Source: Verticillium longisporum (taxonomy: Eukaryota; Ascomycota; Sordariomycetes; Glomerellales; Plectosphaerellaceae). Taken from it: 64,000 nt of DNA. Each line of letters opens with the position of its first letter. Position 1 is the stretch's first letter. Location: NCBI GenBank assembly GCA_019188255.1, contig JAETXT010000014.1, positions 124,001 through 188,000 of the forward strand, written 5' to 3'. A program made the translations under genes and the position numbers. Of this stretch, positions 46,611 through 56,400 are shown in pieces. The notes beneath the pieces are model-generated. The model was not told where the DNA came from. It was given only the letters and a program-made list of their open reading frames with translations, and made no database searches.

Positions 46611-48295
46611 TCACACCTCTCTCATGAACCCTCTCTTACGAATAGGAGGCTTTACGCCTGTCGCCTTGGCAGTCTCCTTCTTCTCTTCCCCGTCGTGCAC
46701 CACGTATCGATCCTTCTCCATCTCCGCCTTGCGCTTCGCACGCCCGGTGCTCCACCGCCTGAAATAACAGCAGCATGGAAACAGCGCCGTGTTGACGGCT
46801 GCCCACGCAAAGAGAATGCCAAAGTTGATGCCTATCCTGGAATGCAGATCAAATAAAATATGGCGGCTCGCCTCGACGACCTGGTGCAGCGGCCATGCGC
46901 GACCCCAGTGGTAGAACCCAGGTGCGAGATCCATCGAGTAGAATGATGTGCTGACGTTGGTGATGACCCAGAAGATGAGCCAAAGCGCCGTCCACGGCTG
47001 GCCGATCATCATGGCCACGTTTTCGCATGCAATGCCGAGAGCGCACATGCCAGAGAAGTTGAGCATCCAGTAGACGGCGAAGCTTCCATGCCCATAGGCT
47101 GTTGCGCCGCTTAACGGAGGTGAGAAGACGTGACTTGCTGGACCGGGCGTGAGCGAGATCTGGAAGGCGAGGGAGATGAGCGAGTATATCAAGGATATGA
47201 ATATATAGCAGACCACCGTGGCGATCCATCTCCATATGATGAACTGCCAGAAGTGAAGTGGAGGGTGACCTTGAGGTTCGACGAATTTCTGCCCTAGTCA
47301 GTAAACAAGTTTCTCCTCGTGACGATCCAGTTGAAGAACCTACGGTATGAATAGGCAAAAAGAAACTAAAGGAGAAGAATGCAATGATGATAAGGTAGAT
47401 CAGTCCGATACTGACTGCCGGCGTCACAACAGCAGGCTGAAAAGGTCGCAGGTCGTACATCAGAGGCGAGATGCCCGGATTGACTGCCGCCGCCGCCGAA
47501 GCCAAGTTATCCCGTGTGAGAGATGAATTGGACATGACCATGGCCCCCCAGCTTGGGCCAAATTGAGCTGTGAACTGGCTTATAAACTGCTGCAGCATGG
47601 GGGAGAGGTATGATGAGACGGTCGTTGAATCTCTTGCGGTCTGGTAAATGATCTGCACGGCACCGGTCGGGTCGTAGGAAGCATTTCCAGTCTCGACGGC
47701 CTGCTGCAGAAGTGCCGTGGCATTCGGATTGATGACAATGGCAGCCCAAGAGTCCCATTCGTACACTGACGCCCGAACCTTCAGCGGGTCATAAGCGAAC
47801 TGCGATGCGAGGACAGTCTGGTATCCCAGTGATGGTCCCGACATGGAGAGCATTTGCTCGGTGAGTTGGACGACCTGTGGTCCAATTTTCGGGCTGCCAC
47901 CGGTGTAAGGCTCAACCAGGCCATCAAAATCAACTACTTGGACCGTAAGAGCGCGCAGATTCTCCTCCAATCGGTAAAGAACGGCCCAGTAAAGGGAAAG
48001 GATGCTTAGGATGAAGACAGTCAATATGAGCACTGCCATCATGTAAGCTACCGTCGCGAGAGCAGTTGGAGGGTTCGCAGCACAACATACTTGTCCGAAG
48101 CCATAACACAATAACATGTGTCCGCACCTTGCGCATCCGTGGGTGCCAGAAGCCTACTGCATGATGGGGTGGCCGGTGTGTGGGTTGGTGGATAGCAGTG
48201 GAAGACCAGGCGTCAACCGCGCTCTCTTGACTGTTCGAGTCGGCCCTCTCGTCAGGCACTTCATTCCGCCGCGGCTCCTGAGAAGAGCTTGCCAT
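46611..48295 (-). CDS. SNG1/DUF3533-family multi-pass membrane protein
   Basis: Exons 48295-48091, 48032-47344 and 47288-46611 (introns 58 and 55 nt) encode 523 residues. After a hydrophilic N-terminus come GFWHPRMRKVRTHV and, across intron 1, a transmembrane helix (MLILTVFILSILSLYWAVLY). A large extracytoplasmic domain follows (VEPYTGGSPKIGPQVVQLTE; NPNATALLQQAVETGNASYD), then at least five helices in the C-terminal half, including WMLNFSGMCALGIACENVAM. The family includes yeast Sng1, which confers nitrosoguanidine resistance and affects membrane phospholipid asymmetry. The C-terminus is basic (KRKAEMEKDRYVVHDGEEKK). It is convergent with the monooxygenase and may be co-regulated. Confidence 0.85.
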
Positions 48296-49440
48296 CGTAG
48301 TATCTTCCAATATCTGGTTCAAAATTGTCCATAACTGCGATGTTCGAGAATTCTAGAACGATTAAATGGCCTAACATCTCATAGTAGGGTAGCTCACCGA
48401 AACCTTAGGATGAGGCCAGAAGTGGTGATGTCAGATAACGGGTCGATTGGGTTGGTGCCTCTCCAATCGATCCAGAGAACGGCGTTCGGCACGGCCGTTG
48501 GAGATCGGCGTCCGTCAGGATGTCCATTGAATTGTGTAAAACGCTCAGACCGAGCCAGTGCTAGTGTTCTGTTTCCGCAGTGTGCTGTCATTGAATGATC
48601 ATCACACGGTCGACCTGCCGAACTCCGAATTTCCGTTATCCCAGACTAGAGTGCGGCAGGGCGGGATGGAGCACTACTTTTGCAGCAAACTTTCTCGACG
48701 GGCAAGGCAAACTGGAAGTCAAACAGACTGATGTCAGGGCGTGGTTTGGGCAGAACTAGAACGCGGTCATAGTAGTGCTGCCCTAAGGTCCTACAGTCGA
48801 GGCCCAGCGATCAACATCATGAGGACTGTTTATCTCCTATCTCATTTATTTTGTATTTGTGCTCCGATAGGTTGTCTGACTGACTATTCAACGCGGGATA
48901 ACTGAGAAAGCCTATTCTCCGTAGAATGATAGTTATGACCTCTGTGGAAGAGAGTAAATTATCGAAGCCATTCATGAGCTATATGAGAACTGTTCTACCG
49001 CCCCCCGTCCAAGAGACCACTTACGTTAAATACTCCTCAAACTACTGATACTGTGCAAAGAAGGTGCGCACTATCACCGCCTCATTCTTCGGAGCCGCAA
49101 GACGACTAAGACCCTCTAAGAGGCCTCTCATAAAGGTAACCTATCCCTGCTCGAACTTGATCTATGAGTAAACTAGCAGCGGCGAATAGACAGTACAGAG
49201 ACCGAAAGAGGTAGGCTGCTAACTCTGAGACCTCACAGCCTATCAGGCCTATGTTGTTTTCAACAGAGTAATTGCGCTTGGCTACGACTTGTTACAATAA
49301 CTTTATACGCACGTCACTTAGGCAGATGGGTTTCTGTGGAATAACGACAACATGCCAAAGGAAGTTGGTACAATGGACTGGGAGTGTAATCGGCTTGAAA
49401 GCCGAAATGTTAAATGTTACTTAACCTGGCTACTACTCTC
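48296..49440. other. Intergenic region with degraded sequence
   Basis: About 1.1 kb, more AT-rich than average after 48830. Apart from the fragment at 49021-49200, no reading frame is supportable. Confidence 0.4.
49021..49200 (-). pseudogene. Degraded protein-coding fragment of unknown origin
   Basis: One minus-strand frame gives protein-like sequence (VTFMRGLLEGLSRLAAPKNE, then AVIVRTFFAQYQ and FEEYLT) interrupted by TAG stops at positions where Trp or Gln would fit. It ends with taa at 49021. The stops look RIP-like. No neighbouring exons are recognisable, so it is probably a relic. Confidence 0.35.
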
Positions 49441-50589
49441 TTACTGCGTAACCCCCTCGGTCTCACCAATGCGGATCACCATCTTCTTTGCCCTCACTGA
49501 GCCGTCCTTGAGACCCTTCAGAGCGCCTTCTAATCCCGCAAGCCCTCCCTTCACAACCTCGTAGGGATGAGGCGTGAACCAGCCTTCGCTCAGGCCACTC
49601 GCAAAGGCGGCCGACCAGACTGCGCCGAACAAAGGTTGCTTGTGTACGTGGTCGACCATCGTACGCGTGAACTGGACGCTCGAGTCGGCCGTGCTCTCAT
49701 CAACAGGTAGGACAGTCGTGATCCTAGGTTTCCGACCGCTCGCATCGGGCGGGCCCGCGAGGACCTTGCTCAGGGTGACGTACGTCCCGTTCTCCGAGAC
49801 GCAGTCGTAGGCGTCGAACACGCGTCCATCCTCGACTCCTGCCTCCTTGGCAGCATCCTTAAGCGCGGCGACGAGCTCATCGGGTGTTTTGTACGCTGTG
49901 TAGTCGACGATACGGTCTCCCTTGGCGGAGTCCAGGAACGGCACGACAAACTCGCTGTTCTTGCTGCCGACGGCGATGACGGGGTGAATGTTGGCCTTTT
50001 GCGCCAGCTTGATGGCGAAGGCGCCAATAGCTGTCGAAGCACCATAGATGATGACGGGCCTCTTCTTCTTGTCTTCGCCAGAACGCCCAGCCTCGGCGTC
50101 CCACGGGGAGGGGAATTCGAGCCGGTCGAAAAGGGCGACAGCCGAAGTGTAGGCCGCCAGCGGCAGAGTAGCGGCCTCCTCGTAGGAAACAGAAGCAGGC
50201 AGGGCGAAGACAGTGTTGGCGGGAGCGATGGCGTACTCAGCAAAGGCGCCGTGCGGTGTATTCATGACATGAAAGGCGGCGACGCGGTCGCCCTTTGTGA
50301 AGCCAATGACATTGTCGCCAAGCTCCTCGACCGTGCCAGCGACATCGTCGCCCGTGTTGGTGTTGGCGCACGCCTCAAGCCAGACGGGGAGCTTCCAGTC
50401 CTTGGGGTTGGTACCTGGGAAAGGCAGCTTGTGTCAGTGGGAGTGAACATGACGTCATTGAAGCGAAGAGAGGGAGGTAGTCGAACCTGCGACGATGACC
50501 TTGATCAGCACCTCTCCAGGTCCGGGCTTCGGACGCTCAACATCCTTGATCTGGATTGTGATTTCCTTGGTGACGATGGCCTCCTTCAT
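49441..50589 (-). CDS. Zinc-type MDR oxidoreductase (quinone oxidoreductase / enoyl reductase-like)
   Basis: Exons 50589-50487 and 50414-49441 (72-nt intron) encode 358 residues. The N-terminal GroES-like domain reads MKEAIVTKEITIQIKDVERP, then PGPGEVLIKV and across the splice AGTNPKDWKLPVW. The cofactor-binding motif is VIIYGASTAIGAFAIKLAQ, with FAEYAIAPANTVFALP and YEEAATLPLAAYT before it. The structural zinc cysteines of alcohol dehydrogenases are absent, placing it with zinc-free quinone reductases or trans-enoyl reductases of the MDR superfamily, NADPH-dependent by family. The substrate is unknown; no biosynthetic backbone gene is next to it. Confidence 0.85.
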
Positions 50590-52112
50590 CGTGGTGTGGC
50601 GTCTAAGGTAAGATGCAGTGCGTTTTACTTCCAGGGGGCTCAGTTGCGATGTGTTTCCACGACAAAGATCATCTATTGCGCGGCGGATTTGGTTGCGATG
50701 TGTTATAGCGATGCTGTGAGAACCTTTTTCTTTTATTTTTACTTCCTATACTCAGAGACGCACATCGGCCCTTATTTATCTGCGGACGACGACCTCATCG
50801 TTCGTCAGGAAACGCAGTGAAACCTGTCCGATCTGCGCTACACCTTCCTGACAAACGTAATCCGGCTCCACCAACAAGACAAGACATCACAGGTTGATCA
50901 CACAATCGAGATCCTGTTGCAGCACTAGCACTGCATTGCCAATGGATCGCGTTGAAAGAAGGTTGATGCGGAGCTGTCGGGTTGGAGATTCGCCCCGAGA
51001 GGAGCGGAGCTGACAAATGTTCGACGCTGTTCTATCACCCACGTTACCTTAGAAATCGTCACCCGAAAACGGCGACGCATTGCCTGAGGCGCTCCCTAGA
51101 ATTTCGCACCATGATTCAAGTCTCGCTAATTGCCTTGGCTTGATCGTTTTGTCACATAACGTGTGCAGGTTCTGGTGGTGGACCACGTCCGAGGAAAATA
51201 TACGGACGGTTTCAATTCTCCGTCCCGATGACTGACTTCTCTGCACTGACCGGGTAGGGGACATTTTGGGCCGGTTGCTGCAACAAGTTATCCCGTTTGC
51301 CCGCTGGCTGCTTTTGTATAGACACAACTACCACGGATAATTACATGTACCGTGGGGCGGTGTCCCGACTCTAGGTCAAGCCAGAACCCTTGCTTTCTAG
51401 CCACATCAAACTGCGGACGACATCGAGACATTAATGATATGCCCCCTAATCGGCTGGCCTCTGCAGACATACTCGGCGTCAGACGGAGTTGGTGAAGAAC
51501 AACACATCCGCTTGCAGTAGTCGACTGCATCGTAACCACGACTCAATGCAAGTCCTATATCTCACGTGCTGCCTCATGAAGGGAGGTCGCTTAAAGGCAA
51601 CCGTGTCGACGGCGTTTCCACCACAAACCCGATGCTGGTCATCTTGAACCCTTCATACTACCGCTTCAGCGCCTGAGAAGAGTTTGGGTGCTGAAAGAGC
51701 CAGTAAACTGTGCCTGTCAGTACCTCGGCTGATGAGACAAGTAATATGACGCTATGACAGGAGCAGGCTCTACCCGGTAGCCTTGTTCACCATGTAGGCA
51801 GCGTTCAACGATGGCCACGCAGGATAGAAGCAAAACAGCTGCGAGTCGAGAAAATTCGGCGGAGAGAGTCAGTTACGTGGCCGTCTGCTGAAAGGCTCAG
51901 TCATGGTGTATGCATGATGCCAGCCAATTGACACCGGCTTGACACGCCAGAATTTCTCGTCAATCCAGGGCGCCCACGATTACGCTCGAACACCAGAAGG
52001 CCGCGCGCACACACACTGCCGAAAGATAAAGGTACTGATTCCTCTGCTATAGTCTTCCACTGCCCCCGCTTATGTACACAGTGATGTCAGATTCCAGGTT
52101 TCCCGTTCACGC
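50590..52112. other. Intergenic region between the MDR gene and NDUFB8
   Basis: About 1.5 kb. I find no reading frame with family features on either strand and no splice structure joining the short frames present. Confidence 0.35.
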
Positions 52113-52821
52113 TCAAGGATCCTCGTCACCCTCCTGCCTCGCCTGTACTGTGTTAGCAGTGTTTTCCAAAACGACGGAGTAAAAAAGGGACAGCCATACC
52201 CTCAGGGCGCTGGCGCCACCAAGCTCCCTCTGCAGACCGTTCTCGAATTCCCTGGGGAACGTGGGCCTGTCGGGGTACGTGACGTAGATGGCACCGACGA
52301 CGACAAGGAAGGTCGCGACAAAGGTGCCGATCATGAGAGCGCCGGGGCCGGCGGTGGTCCAGGTGTACTCGTAGGGGAGAAGATGCCGAGGAGATCGTGG
52401 TCCTCGTGGACGGGCTCGCCAAAGTTGCGCCTCTCCTGCTTGTCCCACCAGTTGCCGTAGGGGTCGCGGTGCTGGCGCTTGATGAAGGGAGGGTTGACGT
52501 AGCCGCCGTTCTGTCAAGCCCAAATGTCATTAGCCTCGAGTCTCCTGCCTCTGTGTTTTGCGTGCTCCGCTGTCTGCTTGAGCAACAGCCGGGGGCCGCT
52601 GTTCTGCTCGCGCGCGTCCACCAGAAACTAACCATGCCGGGGTCCTCCGCCTCGGTGAGAGCAGGGTAGTCGGGGTACTTGGCCTCGAGGGTCTTTTTGT
52701 CGTTGATGCCGTCGGGGAAGAAGGTTCGCTGCTGGATGGTGGGAAGGCGGCGGGCGGGAGCTGCCAGAGCAGCACCCGTGCTGCGGATGGTCGAGACCCG
52801 CGCAATTCGTCGAGACAGCAT
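52113..52821 (-). CDS. NDUFB8: NADH:ubiquinone oxidoreductase subunit NDUFB8 (ASHI), frame broken once
   Basis: Exons 52821-52633, 52510-52200 and 52142-52113, with introns of 122 and 57 nt. Exon 1 encodes a mitochondrial targeting sequence (MLSRRIARVSTIRSTGAALA) and FFPDGINDKKTLEAKYPDYP. Exon 2 encodes HRDPYGNWWDKQERRNFGEP, then HEDHDLLGIFSP. The following EYTWTTAGPGALMIGTFVAT, with its single membrane helix, is in the frame one base earlier. The switch is at the C-run complementary to GGGG 52374-52377. Exon 3 encodes ARQEGDEDP. With one base restored, the length is 176 residues, normal for the subunit. It is a membrane-arm accessory protein of complex I in the inner mitochondrial membrane. 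Confidence 0.88.
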
Positions 52822-53444
52822 CTGGAATGGGCGAAACAGCCTTGGTCAGTCAATTAGGCAGGAGAGGAACAGGTTTGAGGCACTCACCTTGGCCAATTGG
52901 TGGTCTCGATGTGACCCGATTGATGTCCTGACTCTATGTCGTTGCTGTCGTGAGGCTCAAATGCAGACGATGATGGATGCCAATGGCCCACACGACGAGT
53001 TGCAGATGCCTCAGGCAAGGAATTGAAGGGTAGACAGACAATGACTTTTGGTTCGAGGCCCCCACAACTCTGGGAGGCACCACCACCGAAAGAGCTCGCG
53101 TAGGTAAGCCGTCCTCCCTGCTTCTGGTGCCCATAACGGGTTAGACCAGTCGCGACTCGCGCGGACTGGCACTCCGAGTGGCCACAGCTGTCATTGAGGT
53201 GGCAGACTGGCTACCTGGTGACGGTAGGTACCTACCTACCTACCTAAAGGTGCACGGTAGGTAAGGGAACCTGGGCAAGCACAGCTCAAGGCAGCACAGG
53301 GGTGGCACCCCCAAAGAGAACCGTCTCGTCACTCAAAATCTCCAGCTTCAGACTTTTTGCTGGTGACGCCTGGAATTCCATCAAAACCCGTCATAGCCAG
53401 CGCCCAGACACCGTGAGCATGCTCAGAATCGAAAGCAGACTTGT
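52822..53444. promoter_or_regulatory. Divergent promoter region of NDUFB8 and SWR1
   Basis: About 620 bases. At 53220-53265 there is a cluster of tacc/ggta tetranucleotides (ggtaggtacctacctacctacc, then cacggtaggtaagg), forming an imperfect palindrome. No gene is seen. Confidence 0.45.
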
Positions 53445-56400
53445 ATGAATCACTACGAATCTCCCGACCGCAATTTTATCCCCCAAATGCGCTGTTCGTC
53501 GAGATCACGACCCTCCTTCCCCCTTCGCCCTGTTGCTACTATGACCAGGACCGCGTCGCCCGAGACCGCGCATGCAGACTCGGCCGTCCCTGGGCCTCTA
53601 CGCGACGACCAAGACGCGTCGGCGATCAGTGAAGCCGCCACGAACAACTTTGCCATCACGAGAGAATCCTCATCCGAACTCTCCGAGCTCTCAGACCTCG
53701 AGCCCGCAGCAAACGGCTTCCTCGACCTTGCCCCACAACCAGAATCACCAACACAAGACGACGCCGATGCCGACGATGGCCCTCCATCCAAGAGGCGACG
53801 CCTCCACGAGTCTACGCCGCCGCCGTCCGCTGCCCGCATCAACGGCAAGAAACTCGAGTCTCCGCCATGGAAAAAGGCCGGCGCCGAGGGCCCAACCTCC
53901 TTCACGGAGAACGGCAGGCGCAAATCTGGCCGCATCAACCTTGCTCTCCTAGATTCCCAATCTCCTCCGGCGTCCCGCAAATCAAGACAGCCGCGTGCCA
54001 GCCCAGTAGTCAAGAAGACACAAGTCACGACAAACGGACATGCGACGACCAAGCAGAAGCAGGCTGCCGCGGCCAGGGGCACGCCCAAGAACGCCAGCGG
54101 CAGGACCACTTCATCCAAGGCCTCTGTGCAGCCTGGTAGAACCTCAAACCGAACCCCCTCCTCTCGAATCTCCCGAAAACGAACACCCTCGCCGTCCTCC
54201 CATCCCACTAGGCACTCGACGCGCACGCGAAGACCTACACGTGGCTCCGTCGACGAAGATGCCTCGTCTCCGATTCAGGAGTCGCTACGCTCCACCAAGT
54301 ATCGACCGCGAGGCACGATCCCACTCGTCCACCCTGGGCAAATGAGCAAGAGACCCAAGATCGGACCGAGCTTTGAAGAATACTGGGCCAAGGCCACCCA
54401 AATACCCCTCCAAGATGGCGGCTACCTCGCCGCCGAGGAGCAATACACGGATACCATGGCCGAGGAGGATGCGCGGACAATACTGCGAATCGAAAATGCT
54501 GTGGAACCAGGAGGCATCTTGTCCGAAGGGCGATGTACCGCCTTCGTTCCCGAACCCGAAGAAGAGCCACCTCGTCAATGGGCGCACCAGGATCACATGG
54601 TCAAGGCAGCGACCAACTTTCGGAAGCTCATGTTGGCGGAACGACAGCGGCACAAAACACAAGCGAAAAGGCTGGCCGAGGCCTGTCGAGACGCATGGCT
54701 ACGCCGGCAGCCCAAATCCGCAGAAGTGCTCGAGGCTGAGGCGAGAGACTACTGGATCACGCGGTACCGTATCGTGGCCAAGGTCATGCACGGGACGTGG
54801 GAGAACGTGCGAGCCGAGATCAACAGGAGGAGGCTACAACAATGGGAGGTGGAAGAGCAGCGGCGTGTCAAGGCTGCTCTGAACGAAGCAGTCAGCCTGT
54901 CCGAGCAGAAGCTACAGGCCCAGCGCGGCCAGATCGGTAGCGATGAGGACGAGGAAGACGACGAGGACATCGACGAGGAGGACTCGGAGAACGACTTGGC
55001 TGCTACTGACGACGAAAACGCCATGGGACATGACAGCGCATCGTCGATGGATGCCGACGACGACGACTCTGGAGACGATGACGTCATGTCTTCATCTGAC
55101 GAAGACGATGAGCCGGCGAACGACTCTCTGGTGGATGCTGCAGACGAAACCCTTACGCAAGATCAACTACGGGCGAAGTACTCGAATATTCCCGACTTGG
55201 TCAAGGAAGACGAAGACAAAATAGCTAATGGGATAAGGACAAGCCCCGGCGCGACCACGAGTGGAGACGGAGGGAGCGACTCGACCGATGAATCAATCGA
55301 CATGGACGACGACATGGGCTCTAGTGATGAAGGCAGCGACGAGGATGATGACGACGACATGGAGACTGGGTCGGGTTCGGAAGGGGATTCCGATGAAGGG
55401 GAACCTGCGAGCCTTCTAGGGCTCTTTTTCGACAAGAAAGAGCTGCAACAGATGCAAGAAACCCCGGAAGGCGAGACGGAAGATCAATCAGAACTGCCGT
55501 CTGAGCAGGATGACAAGAAGAAAGCGCTCGAAACACCAATCAAGCCGCGGGACCTGCCACTGCCTGCATGGGACTCTGGGAAGAAGCATGATGTTTCGTT
55601 GGCCTTGCACGACGACCTGGAAGACGAGGATGACGATGAACCTGAGCTGGTCACAATCCCACCGTCAGACCCAGTCACAGGCGACGATACTCCTGATGTG
55701 GGCGACGGCGAGCGACCAACTACCAACGGCCATGTTGAGACTGCAGTAGTCGACGAGCCTGTGACCAACGGCATTGCACACAGTCTCGTGGCTACACCGG
55801 ATGCGACAATAGCTCCATCCCAAGACGTTGACATGACCGATGCGCCGGTGCTTCTGGAATCTCTCCCAGAGCTTGCCATCACATCTCCGCAGTCTACGCA
55901 AGCTAAACCCACAATTTCTGGTGCAGATACGATGATGGCGCCGCCAGAGTCTGGGAAGCCCACTTCGTCACCCACACCCGACTCAAAGCAGTCAGAAGCC
56001 GACTCGGCAGCACTCATCCCGGCATCCAAGGACGACACGAGTAGATCTGTGTCGCCCAGTCCAGCATCAGCTGCAAAGACCGAAGTTCCCTTCCTCCTTC
56101 GCGGCACTCTTCGAGAGTACCAACATTTTGGCTTGGATTGGTTGGCAGGTCTTTATGCCAACAACACCAATGGTATCCTCGCTGACGAGATGGGCCTGGG
56201 CAAGACGATCCAGACAATCGCGCTACTGGCCCATCTCGCGTGTCATCATGAAGTCTGGGGCCCGCACTTGGTTGTGGTGCCGACGAGTGTCATGCTCAAC
56301 TGGGAGATGGAGTTCAAGAAGTTCTTGCCTGGCTTCAAGATTCTGTCCTACTATGGCACACAGGAGGAGCGGAAGCGGAAGCGCCACGGATGGAACAATG

